From Paenibacillus sp. KS-LC4 (GTDB taxonomy: Bacteria; Bacillota; Bacilli; Paenibacillales; Paenibacillaceae), in NCBI RefSeq assembly GCF_036894955.1, contig NZ_CP145905.1, forward strand, positions 187,001 through 251,000: a stretch of 64,000 nt of DNA. Reading direction: 5' to 3'. Shown here one piece after another: positions 54,522-63,123 of this stretch. A program made the position numbers and the translations under genes. Position 1 is the stretch's first letter. Every line of letters begins with the position of its first letter. The notes under the pieces were generated by a model. The model ran no database searches. It was not told the origin of the DNA and saw nothing but the letters and a program-made list of their open reading frames with translations.

Positions 54522-57500
54522 ATGACCATGACAGCAGCAAGCAGAAGCAGCTTTCAAGTAGAGGCCGGACAACTATCGTTCACCTTTCTAAGCAGCGGCG
54601 ATCTTTACCAAATTACCCATAACGACACGATGATTAATCAACTTTTATCGAATGCGGTGGATGGTTCACTAAATAATATATATTTGCGTTTGCACCGTGA
54701 ATCTGGCATTGTAGCCGTTCCTTTGCTTGGCGTTCGCTCAAATAGCCGCGTCTACTATAGCAAGCAGCAGGTTGTATGGGAAGGGGAAGCAGAGGGCGTT
54801 CGTTATCAGGTGCGTTTTCTACTGTCTGAGGCAGGCGTATGGTTCTGGGATGTGCATGTGCTCGGCAATGGTGAGGAGATTGATGTGATCTATGGACAGG
54901 ACATTGGACTTGCTGACCAAGCTGCTGTTCGCAGCAACGAAGCTTATCAATCGCAATATATTGACCATTCCGTATTCGAGGATGAGCAGCGCGGTTATGT
55001 CGTCTGTTCTCGCCAAAATATGCCGCAGCGCGGAGGCTTCCCTTATTTACAGCAAGGGGCATGGACAGGGGCGGCTGGCTATTCGACAGACGGCTTTCAG
55101 TTCTACGGCCTAAGCTATAAGGAAACGGATAGGGCTGAGGCGTTAATGAAGCCATCGCTAGCCAATGAGGTTTACCAATATGAATTTGCCTACACGGCTC
55201 TACAAACACCACTAACTAAGCTGGACTACGAGCTGAATGTTGTTTTTTACGGCTTATTTAAGGAAAATCATGCGGAGGCAGTAACCTCGCTAGCCTTTAC
55301 GGCTGAAGTGCAGAAAGCGTGGGAGCAGATATGTGCAGCGCCTACTTTACAATTGCAAGAGGCGAATCCGGTGCGCAAAGCGGCGGCCATTGGCTCTCCT
55401 TTACAAACCGTAGCAATGACGGTGGAAGAGATTAATGGGTTGTTCCCTGAGCGCTTGCAGGAGGAGTATGCGGGAGATTCTCTGCTTTCTTTTTTCACTG
55501 CGACCCACGAGCATGTTGTATTAAAGGACAAAGAGCTGCTGGTCGAGCGTCCGCATGGCCATATTTTGATGACGGGCGGCAATGACCGCTTAAACACGCA
55601 TGTTCTGACGACAACCTCTTATATGTACGGATTGTTCAACTCCCAGCTGGTTGTAGGCAACACAACGTTCCACAAATGGGTGACGAATGCCCGCAATGCG
55701 CTGAATGTGCCGAAAACGTCGGGACAACGCATTTATGTAGAGCTGGATGGCGTATATCGTCTGCTTACGATGCCGTCGATGTTTGAAATGGGCTTTAACT
55801 ATGCAAAATGGTATTACAAAACGTCCGATGATCTCATCATCATTACGAATTATACAACTGTAGATACGCCGGAAGCTCGGATGCATGTCCGTTCGACAAG
55901 CGGAAGGAAGCACCGTTATCTGGTCACGAATCAAGTGTCCATGAATGATAATGAATATATTTTGCCGTATCATATGAACGAGCATCAGGAAGGTTTAGAA
56001 TTTACGGCCGATTCGGCGGCGCTAAGCTCCGGTGTATATTCGAAGCTTCGTTACCGGCTGCGTGTGGATGGAGCGGAAATGACCGTTGCGGATGAGCAAA
56101 GGCTCGTAACGGGAATGGAGCCTGGCGGCGCATCGCTGGTCGTTTTGGAGCTTGGGGCTAGCAGCGAGTGGTCATTGACCGTGCAAGGCTTGCTGCTGGG
56201 GGAAGAGCTTCCAGCGAAAACTGCTAGCGTAGAGGATGCGGAAGTACAGGTGCAGGCCTATCGTGCTTTTTACAAGCAGGTTATGAATGGGTTCCAGCTT
56301 ACGCAGAAAGGCGGCAATACCGCTGAGGTGGACAAGTTTAATACGCTGGCATGGTGGTACACACATAATATGCTCGTCCATTATTCGGTGCCGCACGGCT
56401 TGGAGCAATACGGCGGTGCTGCTTGGGGAACGCGGGATGTTTGCCAAGGGCCGACTGAATATTTTATGGCGATGCAAAATTACGGCGCGGTTCGTGAAAT
56501 ATTGCTGACGGTTTTTTCCCATCAATATGAGGAAGACGGCAATTGGCCGCAATGGTTTATGTTCGACAAATATGTGAATGTGCAGCAGGAAGAAAGCCAT
56601 GGCGATATTATTGTATGGCCGCTCAAGGTGCTGAGCGACTATTTGACAGCTACGCAGGATTATGCCGTGCTGGAGGAGCAGATCCCTTATACGACGAAAG
56701 AAGGCTTTGCCTTCACGTCGTACACGGCATCGTTGCTTGAACATGCACAGAAGGAAATCGCCTATATTAAAGGACATTTCCTGCATAATACCCACTTGTC
56801 CTCCTACGGCGATGGCGATTGGGATGACACACTGCAGCCTGCCAATGCCCAGCTTAAGCAATATATGGTGAGCAGCTGGACAGTTGCGCTTACGTATCAG
56901 GTGTTTACGCAGCTGTCTGCGGCGATGCAAGCGCACAATAGCGCTTGGGCGGCAGAGCTTGGCACACTGAGCGAGGGCATTAAAGCAGACTTCAATCGTT
57001 ATATGCTGCAAACCGACGTCATCCCTGGGTTCCTGTACATGGAGCAGCCAGAGCGAGCGGAGCTGATGCTGCATCCATCGGATGCGGTGACCGGCATCCA
57101 ATACCGCCTGCTTCCTATGACCCGCAGCATGATTGCGGAGCTGCTTACGGCTGAGCAGGCCGAGGCGCATTATGATCTCATTAAACGAGAGCTATATTGC
57201 CCAGATGGCGTGCGGCTGATGAACCGTCCAGCGAAATATACCGGCGGTGTAAGCACGCATTTCAAGCGTGCTGAGCAGGCGGCGAACTTTGGGCGCGAGG
57301 TGGGGCTGCAATATGTACATGCCCATATCCGCTACGTAGAAGCAATGGCTAAGCTTGGCAAGGTGGATGAAGCATGGAACGGACTTGCAATCATTAACCC
57401 GGTCGGCTTGAAGGACGCTGTTCCTAATGCGGAGCTTCGCCAAAGTAATTCTTATTTCAGCAGCTCGGACGGCAAGTTTAATACGCGTTACGAGGCGCAG

Positions 57501-57890
57501 GAGCGTTTTGCCCAGCTGCGTGACGGCTCTGCTCCGGTTAAAGGCGGCTGGAGAATTTATTCCAGCGGGCCGGGAATTTATATGAACCAGCTTGTAGCCA
57601 ATGTGCTTGGTATTCGCCAGGTGCAAGGCAAGCTGATTATTGACCCCGTGCTGCCGCAATCGCTCAATGGACTGCAATTCGACTTTGAATATCAAGGCAT
57701 TCCGCTTACCTTCGTCTACCATTTGAAGGGCAATGGCAATGCGACCGTGAAACGCGTGAAAATAAATGGCGATGAAATGGAAGCTGAATTCGGCTCCAAT
57801 CGTTATCGTACAGGCGGATTAGAAATTTCTCCGCAGCTGCTGAAGCAGAACCCATCTGGCGAAAGGGCGATTATCGACATTTTTATGTAA
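54522..57890 (+). CDS. GH94 phosphorylase, probable 1,2-beta-oligoglucan phosphorylase
   Basis: About 1,122 residues. An N-terminal beta-sandwich part (to about 590) precedes an (alpha/alpha)6 barrel with WWYTHNMLVHYSVPHGLEQ, AAWGTRDVCQGP, EEDGNWPQWFMF and the catalytic segment YGDGDWDDTLQPA, whose general-acid Asp is near residue 766. The size is well above cellobiose or chitobiose phosphorylases (about 800) and fits 1,2-beta-oligoglucan (sophoro-oligosaccharide) phosphorylase. It would release glucose 1-phosphate with inorganic phosphate in the cytosol. Starts are possible at GTG 54519, ATG 54522 or ATG 54528. Confidence 0.82.
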   Translation: MTMTAASRSSFQVEAGQLSFTFLSSGDLYQITHNDTMINQLLSNAVDGSLNNIYLRLHRESGIVAVPLLGVRSNSRVYYSKQQVVWEGEAEGVRYQVRFLLSEAGVWFWDVHVLGNGEEIDVIYGQDIGLADQAAVRSNEAYQSQYIDHSVFEDEQRGYVVCSRQNMPQRGGFPYLQQGAWTGAAGYSTDGFQFYGLSYKETDRAEALMKPSLANEVYQYEFAYTALQTPLTKLDYELNVVFYGLFKENHAEAVTSLAFTAEVQKAWEQICAAPTLQLQEANPVRKAAAIGSPLQTVAMTVEEINGLFPERLQEEYAGDSLLSFFTATHEHVVLKDKELLVERPHGHILMTGGNDRLNTHVLTTTSYMYGLFNSQLVVGNTTFHKWVTNARNALNVPKTSGQRIYVELDGVYRLLTMPSMFEMGFNYAKWYYKTSDDLIIITNYTTVDTPEARMHVRSTSGRKHRYLVTNQVSMNDNEYILPYHMNEHQEGLEFTADSAALSSGVYSKLRYRLRVDGAEMTVADEQRLVTGMEPGGASLVVLELGASSEWSLTVQGLLLGEELPAKTASVEDAEVQVQAYRAFYKQVMNGFQLTQKGGNTAEVDKFNTLAWWYTHNMLVHYSVPHGLEQYGGAAWGTRDVCQGPTEYFMAMQNYGAVREILLTVFSHQYEEDGNWPQWFMFDKYVNVQQEESHGDIIVWPLKVLSDYLTATQDYAVLEEQIPYTTKEGFAFTSYTASLLEHAQKEIAYIKGHFLHNTHLSSYGDGDWDDTLQPANAQLKQYMVSSWTVALTYQVFTQLSAAMQAHNSAWAAELGTLSEGIKADFNRYMLQTDVIPGFLYMEQPERAELMLHPSDAVTGIQYRLLPMTRSMIAELLTAEQAEAHYDLIKRELYCPDGVRLMNRPAKYTGGVSTHFKRAEQAANFGREVGLQYVHAHIRYVEAMAKLGKVDEAWNGLAIINPVGLKDAVPNAELRQSNSYFSSSDGKFNTRYEAQERFAQLRDGSAPVKGGWRIYSSGPGIYMNQLVANVLGIRQVQGKLIIDPVLPQSLNGLQFDFEYQGIPLTFVYHLKGNGNATVKRVKINGDEMEAEFGSNRYRTGGLEISPQLLKQNPSGERAIIDIFM

Positions 57891-57896
57891 GACAGG

Positions 57897-57931
57897 GTGC
57901 ACGGCGATTCGTTTCGAATCGCTGTATGCAC
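57897..57931 (+). terminator. Terminator-like hairpin behind the GH94 gene
   Basis: GCGATTCG pairs with CGAATCGC around TTT, with GTGCA/TGCAC outside. No U-tract follows, so it may only stabilise the mRNA and allow readthrough into the regulator gene. Confidence 0.45.
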
Positions 57932-58047
57932 ATAAGGCAATCCAACTTTAGTCTGTTATGATATAGTTAATTAATCAGGAATAATTTAAAATATAAGTGT
58001 TTATCAGTTTATATGCCTAAAATAGGCTTTTATATGAGTGGGGCGTA

Positions 58048-58107
58048 CATTTCTACGCGAAACGAGCTTTGCTACCAAAGGTAGCTAAAGCCGTTTACGC
58101 TTGAAAT
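58048..58107. repeat. Short hairpin repeat, copy C
   Basis: ATTTCTACGCGAAACGAGC on the left and GCCGTTTACGCTTGAAAT on the right enclose a GCTACC-AAA-GGTAGC hairpin. The arms GCG-AAAC and GTTT-CGC pair, giving an almost continuous stem. Same plan as copies A and B. Confidence 0.75.
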
Positions 58108-58144
58108 TTAAGAATAATAAGGTGTAACACTTATTATCAGGCTT

Positions 58145-58203
58145 ATATTTCTACGCGAAACGAGCTTTTTCCATTTTAATGGAAAAGCCGTTTACGCTTG
58201 AAG
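58145..58203. repeat. Short hairpin repeat, copy D
   Basis: Same flanks as copy C, starting 97 bases later, but a different hairpin core (TTTTTCCA/TGGAAAA). It ends about ten bases before the ribosome binding site of the regulator gene, so it lies in its leader. Confidence 0.75.
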
Positions 58204-58224
58204 TAACAGATTGGAGAGAGTGCA

Positions 58225-59190
58225 GTGGTCAGTATTAAAGATATCGCTAAGAAGGCTGGTGTCTCGATATCGACGGTTTCCTACGCGCTGAATGGCAGCC
58301 CAAAGGTTACATCGGAGACATGCGCCAAAATTTTAGCTATAGCCAAAGAGTTGAACTACGTGCCGAACGCAGCTGCCCGAACGCTTAAGACGCGTGAGAC
58401 AAAAATTATTGGCGTATATTTGACCGACTTCAGTGGAGCCTTTTATGGGGATTTGCTGCAAGGGGTGAATGAAATGCTGCATCGTAAAGGCTATGATATG
58501 ATCGTATGCAGCGGCAAACGTTCGCATCGCATGCTTCCGGAACGGATGATTGATGGGGCAATTGTGCTCGATGCCACGTTCGATAGCGATGAGCTGCTGC
58601 GCTATGCGGCGCTTGGGCATAAAGTAGTCGTGCTCGACCGCGAGCTGAGCCACCCGAACATCAATCAGGTGCTGCTTGATAACAAGGCAGGAGCTACGCT
58701 TGCGATGGAGCATTTGCTGGATCGGGGCTTTCGCAAAATCTATGCCATTATGGGTCCAGTTGAGTCCTATGACGCGGGCCAGCGGCTGCAGGCGGTCAAG
58801 CAGGCGGTGGAGCGCTGCGAAGACTTGACATTTGAAGCGATTGAAGGTAACTTCCGCAAGGAATCGGGCGAGGAAGCAGCTAAAAAAATATTGGCTGAAT
58901 ATACGGAGCCGGCTGCTGTTTTTTGCATGAATGATGAAATGGCGATTGGCGTACACAACTATGTAACTCAGACAGACTATGTTGTTGGCGAGCATATTCA
59001 TATAATTGGTTTTGATAATGTGGAGCTGGCCTCGTATATGCAGCCAAAGCTGGCTACCATTGATTATTCCAAACATAAATGGGGAGCGCTTGCATCTGAG
59101 CAGCTGCTGAAAATTATAGCCGGAGAGCCAGTCGAGAACGAGCGAATTTATGTGACGCTGGTTGAAGGCGATTCTGTTGGCAACAAATAA
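58225..59190 (+). CDS. LacI/GalR-family transcriptional regulator
   Basis: A 321-residue repressor: N-terminal LacI helix-turn-helix (SIKDIAKKAGVSISTVSYAL, with the hinge NAAARTLKT) and a periplasmic-binding-protein-like effector domain (about 60-321; DGAIVLDATF, VFCMNDEMAIG, IIGFDNVELASYMQPKLATI). GTG start behind GGAGAGAG. It is the natural candidate to bind the GAAACGTTTC array, with an oligosaccharide or glucose phosphate derivative as effector. Confidence 0.92.
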   Translation: MVSIKDIAKKAGVSISTVSYALNGSPKVTSETCAKILAIAKELNYVPNAAARTLKTRETKIIGVYLTDFSGAFYGDLLQGVNEMLHRKGYDMIVCSGKRSHRMLPERMIDGAIVLDATFDSDELLRYAALGHKVVVLDRELSHPNINQVLLDNKAGATLAMEHLLDRGFRKIYAIMGPVESYDAGQRLQAVKQAVERCEDLTFEAIEGNFRKESGEEAAKKILAEYTEPAAVFCMNDEMAIGVHNYVTQTDYVVGEHIHIIGFDNVELASYMQPKLATIDYSKHKWGALASEQLLKIIAGEPVENERIYVTLVEGDSVGNK

Positions 59191-59229
59191 AGAGGCGAGC
59201 GCCCAGCGCTAGCCTCTTTATTTGTTGCC
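59179..59229. terminator. Long bidirectional hairpin at the lacI-type gene end
   Basis: Arms of 18 bases, GGCAACAAATAAAGAGGC (59179-59196) and its exact complement (59212-59229), with AGCGC/GCGCT inside. It contains the regulator stop codon. Convergent with the cyclophilin gene. Confidence 0.85.
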
Positions 59230-59256
59230 GTGCATATAAAAGATATCTATCAAAAA

Positions 59257-59991
59257 CTACTTCGTTTTCTCCGGCTCCTCGAACGTCATCCCTTTCAAGT
59301 CCACAGTCACTTTTGTCATCGAAAGCGGCTCATTTGGACGATCCTGGCTGTTGGTCGGCTGGTTGACGATTTGATCAACCGCATCCATGCCCTCGATAAC
59401 TGCGCCGAAGGAAGCGTATTCGTTATCAAGCGTTGGCGCATCCGCTACCATAATGAAAAACTGCGAGCCTGCGGAGTTGGGATCACCCGTTCTGGCCATG
59501 GAGATTACGCCGCGTGTATGCAGCAAGTCGTTTTGAAAGCCATTTGATGTGAATTCTCCTGGAATGGAGTAGCCGGGGCCGCCAGCGCCTGTCCCGTCTG
59601 GGTCGCCGCCTTGAATCATGAACCCTTGAATTACACGGTGAAAAATCAACCCGTCATAATAGCCTTTTTGGACGAGGGATATAAAATTGTTAACCGTATT
59701 CGGGGCAATCTCCGGGTATAGCTCAACTTTAATGACGGTGTCATTGCTCATTTGAATCGTTACGAGCGGATGCTTGTCCGAATCAAGAAGTTTGGTCGCT
59801 TGGTCTGGTGACGGCTCGGCGGATGCAACTGGTGCAGAAGACTCGCTGGATGCGTTTGCCGCCGTTCCAGCGGCTCCTGAGCTGGAATTGCTGCCCGCAT
59901 TGCTTCCTGCACCACAAGCGGATATAACAAGCATCATAGCTGCCAGAAGCAGCAGCGAAACCGTTTTTTTGGTGCTTTTCATTTTCAACAT
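59257..59991 (-). CDS. Cyclophilin-type peptidyl-prolyl isomerase lipoprotein
   Basis: A 244-residue lipoprotein that assists folding outside the membrane. The lipobox is LVISAC (Cys about residue 26), followed by a Gly/Ser/Ala linker and a cyclophilin domain (FISLVQKGYYDGLIFHRVIQGFMIQGGDP spans the active-site Arg; GSQFFIMV). The frame is open to 60039, but the ATG at 59989-59991 lies ten bases behind AGGAGG. Confidence 0.92.
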   Translation of the reverse strand: MLKMKSTKKTVSLLLLAAMMLVISACGAGSNAGSNSSSGAAGTAANASSESSAPVASAEPSPDQATKLLDSDKHPLVTIQMSNDTVIKVELYPEIAPNTVNNFISLVQKGYYDGLIFHRVIQGFMIQGGDPDGTGAGGPGYSIPGEFTSNGFQNDLLHTRGVISMARTGDPNSAGSQFFIMVADAPTLDNEYASFGAVIEGMDAVDQIVNQPTNSQDRPNEPLSMTKVTVDLKGMTFEEPEKTK

Positions 59992-60104
59992 GTCAATGGT
60001 TCCTCCTAAAAATATGATTGAGACACAAATATGCTGCATTCTGCAATCGGATCGGGTTAAAAGCTAATCCAAGTGTACTATAGCTTAATTGGAAAATAAA
60101 GCGA

Positions 60105-60159
60105 AACAACAAGCACCTCCGCCAGCGTCCAAGGAACGCCATCGGAGGTGCTTGTTGTT
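60105..60159 (-). terminator. Terminator of the qox operon
   Basis: AACAAGCACCTCCG and CGGAGGTGCTTGTT form a 14-bp stem with an inner GGCGTTCC/GGACGC pairing, just behind the last qox gene. A U-rich tract follows on the minus strand. Confidence 0.8.
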
Positions 60160-60168
60160 AGTCATAAA

Positions 60169-60492
60169 TTAACCTACTACGTTATAGGCCATAATCCAAA
60201 TGGAGCCTGCAACGATGGTGAGCAAGATGACGAGACCGAATATGAGTGCCATCGTATTGTAACGCGGCTTTTCCTCGTCTCTTAAATGCATGAAGAATAA
60301 CAATTGAACGACGAACTGCAAAGCGGCCATAATTAAAATGACGATTACCGTGAGCTGCTTGCTTAGCATACCGTTCATCACAATGACAATCGGGATAATG
60401 GTCAAAATAATCGACAATACAAACCCGATGACATAGGATTTCATGGAGCCATGTGATTCGTGAGACGGGGAATGCGAGTTGTGGTTATCCAT
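60169..60492 (-). CDS. qoxD: Quinol oxidase subunit IV
   Basis: A 107-residue membrane protein with three membrane segments (about 16-38, 43-65, 80-104) and the family pattern VQLLFFMHLRDEEKPRYN. A His/Ser-rich N-terminus precedes it. Last gene of the operon, one base behind subunit III. It stabilises the oxidase core. Confidence 0.9.
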   Translation of the reverse strand: MDNHNSHSPSHESHGSMKSYVIGFVLSIILTIIPIVIVMNGMLSKQLTVIVILIMAALQFVVQLLFFMHLRDEEKPRYNTMALIFGLVILLTIVAGSIWIMAYNVVG

Positions 60493-60493
60493 G

Positions 60494-61126
60494 CTACATC
60501 ACCCCCATCAGATAGACGACCGTAAGGACGAAAATCCATACGACGTCCAAAAAGTGCCAGTACAAGCTAATGATATTAACCTTGCGCTGTGTAACTGGCG
60601 TAATGCCGCGACGGTAAAGCTGAATCATCAGCGCCGTCATCCATACAATACCGACCGATACGTGAAGTCCGTGTGTACCGACGAGTGTGAAGAAGGCTGA
60701 CCAGTAAGCGCTCGTGCCAATTGTTACGCCTTCGTGTACCAGCTCGATAAACTCGCTAACCTCCAAATAGATGAAGGCAAGACCGAGAACCGCAGTAACA
60801 GCGAGCCAGCCAATGAGGCCCTTCTTATTGCCCTTGTGCATTTGAAGCACAGCGATACCGCTTGTAAAGCTACTTGTGAGCAAGATGAATGTCTCGGCGA
60901 TGACGCCAGGCATCTTGAACATCTCGGCGGCCGTAGGGCCGCCATCCGTGCTGAATCGAAGAACGACAAACGTTGCAAATAGCGTACCGAACAAAATAAC
61001 GTCGGTAATCAGAAACATCCAGAAGCCGAATGTTTTGAGTGATTCATGTTCATGCTCATGGTGCTCGTCATGATGACCGTGGCCCCCATGGCCGTGCTTG
61101 TCATGACCGGTTACTGCTTGTGCCAT
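60494..61126 (-). CDS. qoxC: Quinol oxidase subunit III
   Basis: A 210-residue subunit with five membrane segments. The N-terminus is very His-rich (HDKHGHGGHGHHDEHHEHEHE), followed by FGFWMFLITDVILFGTLFA and the HGLHVSVGIVWM segment of the family. It overlaps subunit I by one base (TAATG) and uses a GGAGGG site inside that gene. The His-rich head is a possible metal-binding extension. Confidence 0.93.
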   Translation of the reverse strand: MAQAVTGHDKHGHGGHGHHDEHHEHEHESLKTFGFWMFLITDVILFGTLFATFVVLRFSTDGGPTAAEMFKMPGVIAETFILLTSSFTSGIAVLQMHKGNKKGLIGWLAVTAVLGLAFIYLEVSEFIELVHEGVTIGTSAYWSAFFTLVGTHGLHVSVGIVWMTALMIQLYRRGITPVTQRKVNIISLYWHFLDVVWIFVLTVVYLMGVM

Positions 61127-63099
61127 TATTTTGTCCCTCCTAATGCGGCTTCCGTCCGCTCGATCTCATCTACAGGAATGTAGTAGTCGGTATCGTAGCT
61201 GAAGGAACGTGCCAGCATGCAGATGGCAACGCCGATTGCGCCAGGTATAATCATCCATTTCCAATCCCAGACGAACCCGAAGCCCATAACGAAGAAGGAA
61301 ACGGATATCAAAAATGGAATGGCAGAGTTTTTCGGCATATGAATCGGTTCAAGAGGTGCAAGCGGCTTAGGCTTTCCGCCATTTGCCAGACGCTGCTTCT
61401 CTTCCCACCAAGCATCCTCGACTTCTACAACCGGAACTCTTGCAAAGTTATAAAGCGGTGCAGGAGATGGAATCGACCATTCCAGCGTACGGCCATCCCA
61501 TGAATCGCCGGTTGGCTCTTTTTTGTAAAACTTAATGCTGTGTGCGATTTGCCATACTTGGAACAGGAACGCCAGACCCATAATGAACGCGCCGACAGTA
61601 GACACGACGTTAAGCGGCTGCCAGCCCATATCAAAGTTGTATTCATTGAAACGACGGGTCATACCCATCAGGCCAAGCGCGTACTGCGGCATGAAACAAA
61701 CGTAGAAGCCGATGTTCCAAAGCCAGAATGCCCATTTTCCAAGGCCTTCATGCAGCTTGAAGCCAAACATCTTCGGCCACCAGTAGTAAAGTCCAGCGAA
61801 GTAACCGAATACCACGCCGCCAATCAGCACTTGGTGGAAGTGAGCAATCAAGAAATAACTGTTGTGGAACTGGAAGTCGGCAGGGGCAACGGAAAGCATA
61901 ACCCCAGTCATACCGCCGACGACAAAGCAAGGAATAAACGCGATCGTCCAAAGCATTGGCGTTGGGAACGTCAGCTTGCCTCGGAACATCGTAAACAGCC
62001 AGTTAAATACTTTAACACCTGTAGGAATAGCAATCAGCATCGTCGTTACAGCGAAAAACGCATTGACGTTGGCGCCAGAGCCCATGGTGAAGAAGTGATG
62101 CGCCCATGTGAAAAACGAGAAGAAGCTGATCGACATGAGGGCGAATACCATGGATTTGTAGCCAAACAGCTTTTTCTTCGAGAAAGCCGAAACGACCTCA
62201 GAGAAAATACCGAATGCTGGCAAAATAACGATATAAACCTCGGGATGTCCCCACATCCAGATGAGGTTAATGTACATCATCGGATTACCGCCGCCATCGA
62301 GCGTAAAGAAGTGAGCGCCGAAGTAACGGTCAATAAACAGCAGGAACAGGGTAACGGTCAAGATTGGGAAAGCGAACATAATCGTAATACACGATGAAAG
62401 AACGGACCAGACAAACATCGGCATTTTCATCAGCTTCATGCCTGGTGCGCGCATTTTCAAAATCGTTACAACAAAGTTAATACCGGTGGCCAAGGAGCCG
62501 ATACCGGAAATTTGAATGCCCCAAATATAGAAATCCTGTCCGAGACCTGGGCTTCCTGACAGCTCGGAGAGCGGTGGATAGGCCAGCCAGCCAGCATCTG
62601 GCGAACCGCCGATAACGAAGGAAACGTTAAACAGCATGGCGCCAAAGAAAAACATCCAGAAGCTGAGTGAGTTCAGGAACGGATAGGCGACGTCGCGCGC
62701 GCCAATTTGCAGCGGCACAACGATATTGAATAAGCCGAACATAAGCGGCATCGCCATAAACAAAATCATAATAACGCCGTGCGTTGTAAAGATCGCATTA
62801 TAGTGGTCGGCGTGGAGGAACTCTACCTGCGGCACAGCGAGCTGAACCCGCATTAGCAGGGCATCGACGCCACCACGGAAAAGCATGAGAATCGACGCGA
62901 TAATATACATAATCCCGATTCGTTTATGATCGACGGTGGTCAGCCATTCTGTCCATAGCCAGCGCCATTTTTTGAAATACGACAAGGTGAATACGACGGC
63001 AACGATGGACAAGCCGATGGAGACCTGTGCTCCAAGTATGAGCGGGTCGCCAGTGATGAAAAAGTCATTGAGCAAGAAATCAATTAAATTCTGAAACAT
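61126..63099 (-). CDS. qoxB: Quinol oxidase subunit I (haem-copper core)
   Basis: A 657-residue core subunit that reduces oxygen to water and pumps protons. Haem and copper ligands are visible: FTTHGVIMILF (low-spin haem His), WGHPEVYIVILPAFG (CuB His with the cross-linked Tyr), TWAHHFFTMG (two CuB His) and HFHQVLIGG (haem His pair). WWPKMFGF and the extra N- and C-terminal helices fit QoxB/CyoB rather than cytochrome c oxidase CtaD. Confidence 0.96.
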   Translation of the reverse strand: MFQNLIDFLLNDFFITGDPLILGAQVSIGLSIVAVVFTLSYFKKWRWLWTEWLTTVDHKRIGIMYIIASILMLFRGGVDALLMRVQLAVPQVEFLHADHYNAIFTTHGVIMILFMAMPLMFGLFNIVVPLQIGARDVAYPFLNSLSFWMFFFGAMLFNVSFVIGGSPDAGWLAYPPLSELSGSPGLGQDFYIWGIQISGIGSLATGINFVVTILKMRAPGMKLMKMPMFVWSVLSSCITIMFAFPILTVTLFLLFIDRYFGAHFFTLDGGGNPMMYINLIWMWGHPEVYIVILPAFGIFSEVVSAFSKKKLFGYKSMVFALMSISFFSFFTWAHHFFTMGSGANVNAFFAVTTMLIAIPTGVKVFNWLFTMFRGKLTFPTPMLWTIAFIPCFVVGGMTGVMLSVAPADFQFHNSYFLIAHFHQVLIGGVVFGYFAGLYYWWPKMFGFKLHEGLGKWAFWLWNIGFYVCFMPQYALGLMGMTRRFNEYNFDMGWQPLNVVSTVGAFIMGLAFLFQVWQIAHSIKFYKKEPTGDSWDGRTLEWSIPSPAPLYNFARVPVVEVEDAWWEEKQRLANGGKPKPLAPLEPIHMPKNSAIPFLISVSFFVMGFGFVWDWKWMIIPGAIGVAICMLARSFSYDTDYYIPVDEIERTEAALGGTK

Positions 63100-63123
63100 G
63101 CGGCGTCTCCTTTCGTCTTGTGT

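Larger units (their letters stand above)
57891..58224. other. Intergenic region GH94 gene / lacI-type gene
   Basis: Contains a hairpin behind the GH94 gene (57897-57931), two short hairpin repeats (C and D) and the ribosome binding site of the regulator gene. No GAAACGTTTC operator is present here. Confidence 0.6.

Noticed and set aside
56172..57170. 332-codon minus-strand frame inside the GH94 gene
   Set aside because: Antisense shadow caused by codon bias of the GH94 gene; the composition is rich in Arg, His and Leu as typical for such frames.
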